In this document: piece after piece, positions 46,308 through 55,276 of the stretch
How positions within the stretch are numbered: the stretch's first letter is position 1
Layout: every line of letters starts with the position of its first letter
NCBI RefSeq assembly: GCF_040760075.1
Contig: NZ_CP142884.1
Span: forward strand, 4,836,001 to 4,900,000
DNA: 64,000 bases
Direction of reading: 5' to 3'
Source: Sphingobacterium sp. R2
Lineage (GTDB): Bacteria > Bacteroidota > Bacteroidia > Sphingobacteriales > Sphingobacteriaceae
Made by a program: the position numbers and the translations under genes
The notes under the pieces: generated by a model
Told to the model about the DNA's origin: nothing
Seen by the model: only the letters and a program-made list of their open reading frames with translations
The model's database searches: none

Positions 46308-48599
46308 ATGAATAAAATTCTATCAACCATTCTAATGTCCTGCGCCCTATACTTGCCGACGACAAACTTTGCGCAAAACAAAACTACTGTTCCGCAACTC
46401 ATTCCATTTCCTCAACAATTAGCATCCAATCCTGGTCTTTTTCAGCTAAAGGGGCAAGAATTGGGTTACTACATCGATCCAGCTTTATCTTCTCAATCTT
46501 TATCAGGATGGATCGACCATGCGCTATTCGGGAAATTGAATAAAAAAAGCGTTAAGCAGGCTAGCGCTTCGCTGCAATTGATCAAAGGTCAAGGACTCTC
46601 CGATGAGGCCTATGAATTGAAAATAGATCAAAAAGGTATTCAGATCATTGCTGCTTCGGAAAAAGGAGCATTTTACGGCTTACAGACCATTCAGCAATTA
46701 TATTTACTTTCGGGCACAACAGCTAAATTGGCTCTTCCATATATTACAGTGAAAGATCAGCCTGCGTTTCAATGGCGCGGAGTCGAACTCGATGTTGCCC
46801 GCCATTTTTTTCCAAAAGAGTATCTATATAAATTTATCGATCTAATTGCAAGCTACAAGTTCAACAAATTCCATCTGCACTTGACGGACGATCAGGGTTG
46901 GCGGATCGAAATTAAGAAGTACCCTAAACTTACCGAAGATGGTGCCTGGAGAACGTATAACAACCAAGATTCTGCCTGCTTTGCAAAGGCCAAAGAAAAT
47001 CCAGACTTTAATTTGCCCAAGGAATTGATCCGCACAAGAAACGGAAAAGAAGAGTATGGGGGATTTTATACCCAACAGGACATCAGAGACATTGTCGCTT
47101 ATGCGCAGCGCAGACAAATAGAAATCATTCCCGAAATAGATATGCCAGGGCATATGATGGTGGCTACAAAAGCCTATCCCGAACTGCTGTTAGACAGCCA
47201 AACCGCCGGCTGGGGAAAACAATTCTCCGTACCGATCAGCCCCTGGAAAGAAAGCAGTTATACTTTTGTTGAACATGTGCTCAGTGAAATCATTGAACTA
47301 TTCCCCTCCCCTTACATTCATATCGGTGCCGATGAAGTAGAGAAAGATTCTTGGGCAAAATCGGCTGCTGCTAAAGCTTTTATGGAAGAAAAACAAATTG
47401 CCAATTTACATGATCTTCAGAGCTATTTCGTCAAACGGGTAAACAATTTTATCCGTTCAAAAAATAAACAGAGCATCGGCTGGGATGAAATATTGGACGG
47501 CAGCTCAGACACTAGCATGATGGTTATGTACTGGCGTGGCTGGGAAAAAAATGCACCTAAGGAGGCTGTGAACCGTGGGCACAGGGTTATTATGACGCCC
47601 ACCAATCCGCTCTATTTTGATTATCTTCCAAATAGTAGCAGCCTAGATGCTGTGTACAATATGAGTGTGGTTCCTTCGGATATATCCAACCAAAAAGCAC
47701 ATTTAATACAAGGTGCTCAGGCCAATATATGGACAGAAATGATCCCCTCCACTGCGCGATTAGAGTTTATGATTCTCCCGCGTTTAAGTGCGCTATCTGA
47801 ACGCGTATGGACCAACAAACCTTTATACGATAGCTATAGAAATCGTGTAATTTCCCACTTTGGACTCTGGGACAAAATGGGTTTGCGCTATCGCATGCCA
47901 GACCTCGAAGGTTTTGCCGAAACACAGGTGATTGTTGACGGACAATCTATATTAAAGGTCGCGAATGAACTTCCTCAAAATCCGATACACTATACCACCG
48001 ACGGTAGTCTTCCGACCCAGCAGAGCCCCGCACTGAAAGATTCGCTCGTTGTAAAAAAAGAAGGTCCGATTCGATTTGCAACAATCTCGTCTTCAGGAGC
48101 AAAAAGTGAACTCTACCAAATTAATTTTAAGTATGATACCTGGAAAAAAAGTGTGAGAGTGGATGAAACAACATTGATACCAGGCCTTAAAGCAACTTTT
48201 TTTAATGGAACTTTTGCTAATACATCTGCTATTGCCGGTCCCGAAGTACGCCACGAAGTAATCAGCAATGTAGCACTAAGCGATACCATCAAAATACCTT
48301 CTTTTGGTGCAAAAATAAGAGGATACCTTTATGTCAAAGAAAAAGGAATCTATAATTTCTACTTCACTTGTGATGATGGTGGTGTCCTGCGGATACATGA
48401 TCAGCTTGTCGTTGATAATGATGGACAGCATGCACCAATTATGAAAAGTGGACAGATTGCGTTAGAAGCCGGCTACCATCCAATTGCTGTAGATTTCATC
48501 GAAGCAGGCGGAGGATTCACCTTAAAACTTCAATATAGCGTGAAAGATTCACCGGTGATCGATATTCCCAAAGCATCCTTTTTCCATCAGAAAGATTAG
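46308..48599 (+). CDS. GH20 beta-N-acetylhexosaminidase with PA14 domain
   Basis: A 763-residue exported enzyme. ATG 46308 starts a signal peptide (MNKILSTILMSCALYLPTTN); a GTG 24 bases upstream is less likely. It has an N-terminal GH20b domain, then the catalytic barrel with FQWRGVELDVARHFFPKEYL, HLHLTDDQGWRIEIKKYP and the catalytic Asp342-Glu343 in HIGADEVEKDSW. Next come a chitobiase-type C-terminal segment (IHYTTDGSLPTQQSPAL) and a PA14-like domain (about 620-760: YLYVKEKGIYNFYFTCDDGG). It releases terminal GlcNAc or GalNAc from glycans. It diverges from the HTCS and is followed by a terminator. It may feed the amino-sugar operon at 15023-25142. Confidence 0.93.
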   Translation: MNKILSTILMSCALYLPTTNFAQNKTTVPQLIPFPQQLASNPGLFQLKGQELGYYIDPALSSQSLSGWIDHALFGKLNKKSVKQASASLQLIKGQGLSDEAYELKIDQKGIQIIAASEKGAFYGLQTIQQLYLLSGTTAKLALPYITVKDQPAFQWRGVELDVARHFFPKEYLYKFIDLIASYKFNKFHLHLTDDQGWRIEIKKYPKLTEDGAWRTYNNQDSACFAKAKENPDFNLPKELIRTRNGKEEYGGFYTQQDIRDIVAYAQRRQIEIIPEIDMPGHMMVATKAYPELLLDSQTAGWGKQFSVPISPWKESSYTFVEHVLSEIIELFPSPYIHIGADEVEKDSWAKSAAAKAFMEEKQIANLHDLQSYFVKRVNNFIRSKNKQSIGWDEILDGSSDTSMMVMYWRGWEKNAPKEAVNRGHRVIMTPTNPLYFDYLPNSSSLDAVYNMSVVPSDISNQKAHLIQGAQANIWTEMIPSTARLEFMILPRLSALSERVWTNKPLYDSYRNRVISHFGLWDKMGLRYRMPDLEGFAETQVIVDGQSILKVANELPQNPIHYTTDGSLPTQQSPALKDSLVVKKEGPIRFATISSSGAKSELYQINFKYDTWKKSVRVDETTLIPGLKATFFNGTFANTSAIAGPEVRHEVISNVALSDTIKIPSFGAKIRGYLYVKEKGIYNFYFTCDDGGVLRIHDQLVVDNDGQHAPIMKSGQIALEAGYHPIAVDFIEAGGGFTLKLQYSVKDSPVIDIPKASFFHQKD

Positions 48600-48631
48600 T
48601 AAAATCGATATACAATTTAAAGTAGCATTAT

Positions 48632-48665
48632 CCCCAGTGAAGTTAATAGCACTGGGGATTTTTTT
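48632..48665 (+). terminator. Terminator of the GH20 gene
   Basis: CCCCAGTG (48632-48639) pairs with CACTGGGG (48650-48657) and is followed by ATTTTTTT. It lies 33 bases past the stop. Confidence 0.88.
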
Positions 48666-48678
48666 ATGTATAAGAAGC

Positions 48679-48716
48679 AAGCCCCGAACCTTCATTTTAT
48701 ATGAATGCGGGGCTTT
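48679..48716 (-). terminator. Terminator of the methyltransferase gene
   Basis: AAGCCCCG (48679-48686) pairs with CGGGGCTT (48708-48715), with a smaller TTCAT/ATGAA pairing in the loop. It lies 16 bases past the stop of the minus-strand gene. Confidence 0.7.
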
Positions 48717-48731
48717 CCTTCAATCCCTTTG

Positions 48732-49418
48732 CTACGAAAAGGAAATAATATCTTTTTTTCGGATTATCCACCCCATATAAATTGACGATTGAAAGAATCG
48801 AACAGGAGGTTCAAATCCAGCTTCTTCACAGAGCTCGGCTAATCGTTCTTCCGAGACATGCGACAATTCATGCTCGATTCTTCGCAATCTTTGAGCGACC
48901 TGTGTTTCATCTATCCCACCGGGCAGAAGAAGTCTCAACATTCGCAAGTTTTGTTGAATCTGCTCCTTATTGCCCGTAATATCTAATAATAACAAGGGTG
49001 CTTGTGACATCATTCTCTTGGAAATATCTTGGAGCATAGCCAATTTTTGGCCATTGTCTTCTAAAAAGTGTAATACAAGTAAAAGTGTCGCAGCACCATA
49101 TTGCTTCTCTTCGTCCAAATCACCTACCACACCTTCGACAAGATGAACATTTTCGTCCGCTTCAAATTTTTCCAGAGCCTGACTAATCATCTCCGGTGAC
49201 GGATCTACCCCCGTTATTGTCCAAGATTCTGCTGTGTCAACAAAACGTTCTATTTCATTTCCTGTGCCACATCCGACCACCAATAAATCCTTATTTTCGG
49301 TTTCTCGGAGGAGCTTAGGCAGCTGATCTAAAAAATAATGGTAATTGGGGATCCAGGTTTCAACAAATTGATCATAGCCACTTGCACGTTCATTTTCAAA
49401 CAGTTCTATTGTATTCAT
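48732..49418 (-). CDS. Class I SAM-dependent methyltransferase
   Basis: A 228-residue cytoplasmic protein. Motif I is LLVVGCGTGNEIERF, the acidic end of strand 2 is ITGVDPSPEMISQA, and ENVHLVEGVVGDL marks the next loop; ATLLLVLHFLED fits motif II. This is a Rossmann methyltransferase of the ubiquinone/trans-aconitate type (Methyltransf_11/25). The acceptor substrate is unknown, and the neighbours give no clue because both sides are bounded by terminators or unrelated genes. Single-gene unit. Confidence 0.85.
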   Translation of the reverse strand: MNTIELFENERASGYDQFVETWIPNYHYFLDQLPKLLRETENKDLLVVGCGTGNEIERFVDTAESWTITGVDPSPEMISQALEKFEADENVHLVEGVVGDLDEEKQYGAATLLLVLHFLEDNGQKLAMLQDISKRMMSQAPLLLLDITGNKEQIQQNLRMLRLLLPGGIDETQVAQRLRRIEHELSHVSEERLAELCEEAGFEPPVRFFQSSIYMGWIIRKKDIISFS

Positions 49419-49582
49419 GATAATAAAAATAATCGTTTAACTTACATAAGTAGAGATATACCCTATCTTGTTTCAATAGAAGCAAAGATAACTATTTAAA
49501 ATAATTCTAAATAATATTTACTCATAGTCATCCATAGTGGTAGGTGAAGCATGCAATTGCTTTAAATTTGAATTGCTTTAGG

Positions 49583-50032
49583 CTATTTGACCGTTACAGC
49601 AAAAGCGTATTCATCTGGAGGAAGGCATTGTGAAGCATCACAAGCTTGCCATTCCACAGTAACTTTTACTGTCGCAGCTCCTTTAATAAGAGAAACTTTT
49701 TGTTGAAAGATAACTTCATTGGTAAAATACCCTACATCCATTTTGAAAACCTCTTCATGTTTGATCTTGGGTTTTGGTTCAGCTGTATTTCCGACTAGCG
49801 CATAATCAGTAGCTTTACTGAAATTAAAGGAAGTTGGTATCGGACCGCCATCTTTCACATGTTGGGAATAGATGTGCCAACCATTTTGGATAGTCGCCTT
49901 AACGTAAATAATTGCTTCCTTGTTATTGAGTTTTTTACTGGCCACAGTCCATTTAACGGATTTATGAATCTGAGCAAAAGCACCCGTAACGGAAAACATA
50001 ACCAGGGCTACTAAAATTAAAATCTTTTTCAT
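49583..50032 (-). CDS. Free-standing DsbD N-terminal (alpha) domain protein
   Basis: A 149-residue secreted protein (signal peptide ending TGAFAQ). The body is an immunoglobulin-like DsbD-N domain: HKSVKWTVASKKLNNKEA, ATIQNGWHIYSQHVKDGG and the Cys pair in CDASQCLPPDE. In DsbD this domain passes electrons to periplasmic thioredoxin-like proteins such as DsbC, but there it is fused to a membrane domain and a thioredoxin domain; here it stands alone. The two cysteines (four apart) match the DsbD-alpha active site pattern. It could be a redox partner, or a repair protein for exported cysteines. Confidence 0.85.
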   Translation of the reverse strand: MKKILILVALVMFSVTGAFAQIHKSVKWTVASKKLNNKEAIIYVKATIQNGWHIYSQHVKDGGPIPTSFNFSKATDYALVGNTAEPKPKIKHEEVFKMDVGYFTNEVIFQQKVSLIKGAATVKVTVEWQACDASQCLPPDEYAFAVTVK

Positions 50033-50531
50033 CTTTTATGAATTTTTAAGTTTATTATTTCATTGGCAGTACATCTGTCCAGTATACTCACTACAAGAGC
50101 CTGAACCTAAATACGCACATCAATATTCGTTATAAACAGAATAAAACACAACCATATCTCATTTAAGCGATAAATTTTTCAAAAAATAACGCTATATACC
50201 GCATTATTTTCATTTATAACCGTGCAATTTTCTCAATTTCAATAATAAGTTCAAAAAAACAATATGCATCAAACAATAGCTCAGGCTAGATCATACGCTT
50301 TGCCGATCAGGACACTCTAAGGAGTAATGTGGTAGCGCAAATGGACCTTATTCCGCTTGATACAATTTAATACCGCTTCGCCATATCAAAATGCAACCGA
50401 AAAAATCCGTAAATGAAAAAAACACAAATAAATAACAAATAGTAGGATGCAGTTAACGATTAAAAAGATTAAATATAGTAAACCATCGTTCGATAAATAT
50501 TGTTATTCAATAAACATATATATTTATTACT
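50033..50531. other. Intergenic region without recognised gene
   Basis: 499 bp, AT-rich, between the DsbD-N gene (minus) and the small membrane protein (plus); it must hold both promoters. I see no convincing gene, RNA or repeat. Confidence 0.6.
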
Positions 50532-50684
50532 ATGGGAAATTTATTATATACTATTGCAGTTATTTTGGTACTCATATGGGCGATCAGCTTTTTCGGCGGC
50601 TTTGTTGGCGGGGGACTAATCCATATACTATTGGTCATTGCTATCATAGCAGTTCTCCTTCGTGTTATTAAAGGAAATGCGTAA
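50532..50684 (+). CDS. Small lmo0937-family membrane protein
   Basis: 50 residues beginning MGNLLYTIAVILVLIWAIS. Two hydrophobic helices flank a Gly-rich turn (FFGGFVGGGLIHILLVIAII), followed by a basic tail LLRVIKGNA. This is the pattern of the lmo0937 family, small membrane proteins of unknown function that are often linked to stress responses. A strong bidirectional terminator follows at 50712-50749. Confidence 0.85.
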   Translation: MGNLLYTIAVILVLIWAISFFGGFVGGGLIHILLVIAIIAVLLRVIKGNA

Positions 50685-50711
50685 CGGGTTGGGACGTTGC
50701 TCAAGTCACAG

Positions 50712-50749
50712 AAAAGGCTCCTCAAAATTCAATATTGAGGAGCCTTTTT
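50712..50749. terminator. Bidirectional terminator
   Basis: AAAAGGCTCCTCAA (50712-50725) pairs perfectly with TTGAGGAGCCTTTT (50735-50748), giving A and T tracts at either side. It serves the small membrane protein gene (plus) and the convergent stress protein gene (minus). Confidence 0.9.
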
Positions 50750-50769
50750 ATACATTTGATATGAGCACA

Positions 50770-51276
50770 CTATAGATTGAGATCTCCCTCTTTACCTATA
50801 TCTTCTGTCTCGCCTGTTACTTTCGCTTTAAGCATTTTGAACAGGTTAACAATCATATTTGAATTTGAATCCCAGTAATGAGCTTCTTGAGGAGTAACTT
50901 TAAACAATTGAATATTTGGATCCTCTTTCCCTTTCTCAAACCATCCCTCCATCATCTTATTCCAATAACGATCTATCCTTTCTTGATCCCGGGAAAGACT
51001 CGCATCGCCATTTATACTGAGAAAGGTATAATTCCCAGGATCTGCATAAAACAAAGAAACTCTTGAATCTTGTGAAAGATTTGTAAATGTTTCGCTTTCT
51101 GCTGAACAGATGTACCAAATGTTACCTTCTTCATCAACCTCTTGTCTACTCATAGGGACACCATGTGGATAGTCCGAATCTTGTGGAAAAGAGCATACTG
51201 TACCTACGTCAATCTTATCAACGATTTCTTTTAGCTTTGCTAAAGCGTCTTTATCGCTTAAATTATTCTCTGCCAT
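50770..51276 (-). CDS. PNPOx-like general stress protein
   Basis: 168 residues from ATG 51276 (MAENNLSDKDALAKL), preferred over an ATG 27 bases upstream that adds MLFFIKNNI. The FMN-binding split-barrel family signature is seen in GTVCSFPQDSDYPHGVPMSR, IWYICSAESETFTNLSQDSR, VSLFYADPGNYTFLSINGDA and the C-terminal VTPQEAHYWDS. This is the pyridoxamine 5'-phosphate oxidase-like 'general stress protein 26' group (PF16242 type). Members bind FMN or FAD, but the reaction is unclear. Convergent with the lmo0937-type gene. Confidence 0.88.
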   Translation of the reverse strand: MAENNLSDKDALAKLKEIVDKIDVGTVCSFPQDSDYPHGVPMSRQEVDEEGNIWYICSAESETFTNLSQDSRVSLFYADPGNYTFLSINGDASLSRDQERIDRYWNKMMEGWFEKGKEDPNIQLFKVTPQEAHYWDSNSNMIVNLFKMLKAKVTGETEDIGKEGDLNL

Positions 51277-51454
51277 AATATTATTTTTAATAAAGAACAA
51301 CATGCCCCCCTAAATCGTTTTCGATTTAACCAAATTCAAGCAATATATCTTAACTAAAAGGGTAGGATATTTTTAAATTAAAACACGTACTTCTACGCGG
51401 CTATTTTACTAATAATATTAGTATTTTTACAGATGTAAAAAGGATGGATTGATT

Positions 51455-52708
51455 ATGTTTGGATTTGACGATAAACTACAAATACTAGCGGATGCAGCTA
51501 AATATGATGTCAGCTGCAGCTCAAGTGGAAGTAAGCGAAAAAATAATGGTGGTTTAGGTGATTCGTCAGCAAGTGGCATCTGCCATACGTATACTGAAGA
51601 TGGACGCTGTGTTTCCCTTCTAAAAATCTTAATGACTAACTTTTGCATTTACGATTGCTCCTTTTGTGTGAGTCGGCGTAGCAATGATGTACAGCGAGCA
51701 GCATTTTCGGTCAAGGAAGTTGTCGAATTGACGATGAATTTCTACCGTCGAAATTATATTGAGGGACTTTTTTTAAGTTCTGGTATTTTTAAATCTGCAG
51801 ATTATACCATGGAACGCTTAATGTTAGTGGTCAAGAAGCTTCGAACTGAAGAGCGGTTTAATGGTTATATTCATCTGAAGGCTATTCCTGGAGCAAGTGA
51901 ATCTTTGTTAAAGGAAGCAGGTCTTTATGTTGACCGTATGAGTGTAAATCTCGAAATACCTACTGAAGCAGGACTAAAACTTGTCGCTCCCGAGAAGGAT
52001 CATCAATCTGTTCGCGAACCGCTGACAATAATTAAAAATGAAATCCAAAATGTTCAGCAGGACAGAAAAACCAATAAAAAAATACCTTTATTTGTACCGG
52101 CAGGACAAAGTACTCAAATGGTTATTGGAGCAACACCAGAAAGTGATTTCCAAATTATGGAGGCTGCAAATACATTCTATAAAGATTATAACCTGAAAAG
52201 GGTGTATTATTCGGGTTACATTCCTATTAACGCAACGGACTCCAACCTTCCTCAAATTGGTACAGCTCCACCTCTGGTTCGTGAAAATAGACTTTATCAA
52301 ACAGATTGGTTAATTAGATTTTATGGCTTTTCGCTTCATGAAATCCTTAATAGTAAACATCAGGACCTCGATCTGGAAATAGATCCTAAACTTGCTTGGG
52401 CTCTTCGCAACCCTCAATTCTTCCCTATCGACATAAACACCGCTACATATAGCTGGATCATAAGAATTCCGGGGATAGGAAGACAATCCGCTAGAAAAAT
52501 AATACAGGCACGGAAATTTGGCAAATTAAAAGAATATCAAGTTCAAAAAATTGGAATAGCTTATAATCGAGCGAAATATTTTATGCTATGTCAGGACACA
52601 TTGATCACTGCGGGCTTTCACTATCCGGAAAAGATCAGAAAATGCATTCTGGAACATATTCCCCAATCGCAAATAAAAGGTCCGAATAGCCAATTAACTT
52701 TATTCTAA
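51455..52708 (+). CDS. Putative DNA modification/repair radical SAM protein
   Basis: 417 residues from ATG 51455, which has a purine-rich AAAAAGGA 5' to it. The radical SAM cluster motif is CIYDCSFC (Cys64, Cys68, Cys71). Other family marks are YDVSCSSSGSKR, ICHTYTEDGRCVSLLKILMT and GLFLSSGIFKSADYTMERL. A C-terminal helix-hairpin-helix DNA-binding motif (IPGIGRQSARKIIQARKFG) fits the family paired with a UDG-like/DUF4130 partner (TIGR03916 type). The stop overlaps the start of the partner gene by one base. The reaction is unproven; DNA repair or modification is inferred from the family. Confidence 0.93.
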   Translation: MFGFDDKLQILADAAKYDVSCSSSGSKRKNNGGLGDSSASGICHTYTEDGRCVSLLKILMTNFCIYDCSFCVSRRSNDVQRAAFSVKEVVELTMNFYRRNYIEGLFLSSGIFKSADYTMERLMLVVKKLRTEERFNGYIHLKAIPGASESLLKEAGLYVDRMSVNLEIPTEAGLKLVAPEKDHQSVREPLTIIKNEIQNVQQDRKTNKKIPLFVPAGQSTQMVIGATPESDFQIMEAANTFYKDYNLKRVYYSGYIPINATDSNLPQIGTAPPLVRENRLYQTDWLIRFYGFSLHEILNSKHQDLDLEIDPKLAWALRNPQFFPIDINTATYSWIIRIPGIGRQSARKIIQARKFGKLKEYQVQKIGIAYNRAKYFMLCQDTLITAGFHYPEKIRKCILEHIPQSQIKGPNSQLTLF

Positions 52709-53466
52709 TGGACTATATTTTTGACGGCAGTTATTCCGGTTATCTGTGTTGTGTATTTGAGGCGTTTGAAAGGAAAGAGTTTGATAGTGTTCCTAAAACA
52801 GGAAAAGCGACGGAAATTGTTCTTTTTTCGGAAAAACGGCTGATTCCAACAGATAATAAGAAAGCGATACGCATTCTCACAGGGATGGAAAAAATAATTG
52901 GAAAGCAAAGTACGATTTTTTTCTACCATAATTTCCTGTCCGATAATGATATCGAATGGCTCAATGGATTTCGGCTGATAGTAGAACTATTTCGCAAAAA
53001 ACAATTGGATATACATAATTATGGTTATCCCCCTATACTTCGTTTGCATCAATCAATTAAGAAAATCAATCGGGAACGGCACCGTATGAAAGCATTTATA
53101 CGGTTTGTCAAATCTAATGACCATCTGTATACTGCCGTTGTAGAGCCCGATTTCAATGTGATTCCACTTGTTGTACAATTCTTTAAAAATCGATTCGCAA
53201 ACCAATGTTGGTTAATTTATGATTTAAAACGAAATTATGGCTTTCACTATGATGGAAATACTATCGTCGAAGTATCTCCAAATGAAAATGATGAAATTCG
53301 AGATCCATATCAGATAGAAGTGGATCTCGATCCTCAAGAAAAGGCTTATCAGCATCTTTGGAAAACCTACTTTAAGAGTACAACCATTGAATCACGTAAA
53401 AATCTGAAACTTCATTTAAGGCATGTTCCGAAACGCTACTGGAAATATTTAGTAGAAAAGACATAG
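52708..53466 (+). CDS. DUF4130 / TIGR03915-type putative DNA repair protein
   Basis: 252 residues beginning MDYIFDGSYSGYLCCVFEAF, the usual start of the family that is always seen with the radical SAM protein above. Other marks are LRLHQSIKKINRERHRMKAF, IRFVKSNDHLYTAVVEPDFN, YDLKRNYGFHYDG and LHLRHVPKRYWKYL at the C-terminus. The domain is related to uracil-DNA glycosylase folds (DUF4130). Its ATG overlaps the previous stop as TAATG, so the two are made together. Most likely it supplies a DNA glycosylase-like part of a two-gene repair system. Confidence 0.92.
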   Translation: MDYIFDGSYSGYLCCVFEAFERKEFDSVPKTGKATEIVLFSEKRLIPTDNKKAIRILTGMEKIIGKQSTIFFYHNFLSDNDIEWLNGFRLIVELFRKKQLDIHNYGYPPILRLHQSIKKINRERHRMKAFIRFVKSNDHLYTAVVEPDFNVIPLVVQFFKNRFANQCWLIYDLKRNYGFHYDGNTIVEVSPNENDEIRDPYQIEVDLDPQEKAYQHLWKTYFKSTTIESRKNLKLHLRHVPKRYWKYLVEKT

Positions 53467-53507
53467 CTTTCTAAGCAAGTAAAGGATTAGAGATCAAATA
53501 ATCATCA

Positions 53508-53681
53508 TTATCTTGATCCACCAAACAATTTGCTTACCAACCAGATTACAAGAGCAACAACTACGACAACCAATAGAATACCAGACCATACGCCGGCTTT
53601 AAATATACCTTCAATCGCTGCACAACTTGATACGAGCACCAATAAACTTGACATCAGCGCAAATGGAATTATCTTTTTCAT
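53508..53681 (-). CDS. Small lipoprotein with a transmembrane helix
   Basis: 57 residues (start ATG 53681) with a lipobox SSCA at Cys20 (LLVLVSSCAAIEGIFKAG), a single strongly hydrophobic helix (ILLVVVVVALVIWLV) and a short basic end SKLFGGSR. Similar short proteins are common in Bacteroidota, but I know of no function. Its neighbours are DNA-repair and stress genes. Confidence 0.75.
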   Translation of the reverse strand: MKKIIPFALMSSLLVLVSSCAAIEGIFKAGVWSGILLVVVVVALVIWLVSKLFGGSR

Positions 53682-53964
53682 AAATATCTGTTTTAATTAT
53701 TAATCTGTATTAAAGACAATATTCACATGAAAATGTTTTACAGCAAACATGTTCGGGTTATTATTACCGCAAACTCGGGTCTAACTTATAATTTGATTGA
53801 ATTTAATACCCACATTACACGTATTTTTTTGTTAAAAAGTGAAAACTTTACGCAATTTACCCCTTAAAAATACGGATAGCATATGGATAACGGATTTTGG
53901 GTACAGCGTTTGATTCTAATTAATAAAATAGAAATTAGTTAAGAAACAATAATTGAATAAAGAT

Positions 53965-54084
53965 ATGGACACTATCGACCAAAAAGCACAAAAAATGGGA
54001 TTAGAAAAAGGCTATTATCTACTATTGATGGCTATTTTAGATTTGCCTGCTGAAGAAGAAAAAAAATCCAGAAAGAAAAAATAA
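53965..54084 (+). CDS. Possible 39-residue protein
   Basis: MDTIDQKAQKMGLEKGYYLL, then a short hydrophobic part and a Lys-rich end. It is preceded by AATAAAGA, which could act as a weak ribosome site, and followed by a good terminator (54133-54165), which is the main support for it being a real transcript. Unknown function. Confidence 0.5.
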   Translation: MDTIDQKAQKMGLEKGYYLLLMAILDLPAEEEKKSRKKK

Positions 54085-54132
54085 GTTTGGATCTCCCCCG
54101 CATCAGTTATGAACGGATAAGAGATTTAAGTC

Positions 54133-54165
54133 AAAGCCTTTTCCAGCGATATGAAAAAGGCTTTT
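54133..54165 (+). terminator. Terminator after the 39-residue ORF
   Basis: AAAGCCTTTT (54133-54142) pairs with AAAAGGCTTT (54155-54164), followed by T-rich CGCATTTTTTAT. Confidence 0.8.
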
Positions 54166-54259
54166 CGCATTTTTTATAAAGTAATTATTGCTCCATTTTT
54201 GGGCATAGCCATGATGAGTCGTACTATTGTTCGGTCATTGACAATAACGTATATGAATT

Positions 54260-55276
54260 TTAAAATTCAATTAAAAGCCTAAAAACACGTCCAGGATCGC
54301 TTAGCCATGATGTTAAAGCTAACTGCGCATCTTCTACGCGATACACTCCTGTTATAAGTTGCTCTATTGGGCACTTTTTCATTTTCAAATAATGCATTAC
54401 CGCTGCAAAATCTTTTGCTGTAGCATTACGTGAACCTCTGATATCCAATTCTTTTTTGACAAAAAACTGTGTATCAAAAGGAATAGCTTCTTTTGCATAA
54501 CCGATATAGATAACCCGGCCTGTATACGCAGCGGCATCAATCGCCGCTAAATAGGTTTCCTTGCGTCCTACGGCTTCAATAACTACGTCAGCCCCCATGG
54601 CGTGCGTCAATTTATCCAAACTAGCCGCCAAGTCTTCCTCAGCGCTATTGATGGTAAATGTCGCTCCGAGACTTTTAGCCAACTCAAGTTTTTCTTTACT
54701 CACGTCAACTGCTATAACGGTGGCACCCCGTAAAGCAGACCGAACAATCGCCCCAACTCCGATCATGCCACATCCCAACACCAATACGACATCGCTGTCG
54801 GTGACATCGGCCCGATCTACGGCGTGGAAGCCTACGCTCATAGGTTCCACCAAGGCCAATTCTTTTGACGATAGTTGGCCACCCACAATGACCTTTTGAA
54901 TGGGCACGACAAGGTATTCTGTCATGGCACCGTCGCGCTGTACGCCCATCGTTTCATTGTAGCGGCAGGCATTAGGTCTATTATTTTTACATGCAGTACA
55001 AATACCGCAGTTCGAATACGGATTTACCGTAACTCTAGTACCAATCTTAATATCAGTTCCAACATTCGTCCCCAATTCAACTACCGTTGCCCCAATTTCA
55101 TGTCCAGGTATAACTGGTAGCTGAACTAATGGATTTAAACCCCGAAATGTATTCAGATCAGAGCCGCAGAAACCAACATAATCTATTTTTAAAAGGACAT
55201 GTCCATCCTTAAGGGAAGGCTGAGGAATTTCCGTGATTTCCACAGATCCCTCTTTTACTATTTTTATAGCTTTCAT
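54260..55276 (-). CDS. Zinc-dependent alcohol dehydrogenase (MDR family)
   Basis: 338 residues. It has the catalytic zinc site (VGFCGSDLNTF, Cys37-region; GHEIGATV), the structural zinc cluster NCGICTACKNNRPNAC, and the nucleotide site VLVLGCGMIGVGAIVRSALR with a following acidic VDVSKE that favours NAD. It matches the sorbitol/L-threonine/L-galactonate-type dehydrogenases, which oxidise sugar alcohols or sugar acids. It is divergent from the AraC regulator across 394 bp and may be its target. In a xylan locus it could act on xylitol, arabinitol or a sugar acid, but this is not shown. Confidence 0.9.
   Translation of the reverse strand: MKAIKIVKEGSVEITEIPQPSLKDGHVLLKIDYVGFCGSDLNTFRGLNPLVQLPVIPGHEIGATVVELGTNVGTDIKIGTRVTVNPYSNCGICTACKNNRPNACRYNETMGVQRDGAMTEYLVVPIQKVIVGGQLSSKELALVEPMSVGFHAVDRADVTDSDVVLVLGCGMIGVGAIVRSALRGATVIAVDVSKEKLELAKSLGATFTINSAEEDLAASLDKLTHAMGADVVIEAVGRKETYLAAIDAAAYTGRVIYIGYAKEAIPFDTQFFVKKELDIRGSRNATAKDFAAVMHYLKMKKCPIEQLITGVYRVEDAQLALTSWLSDPGRVFRLLIEF

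Noticed and set aside
50223-50330. An 18-residue ORF (MHQTIAQARSYALPIRTL)
   Set aside because: Too short, no start context and no terminator or conserved feature.
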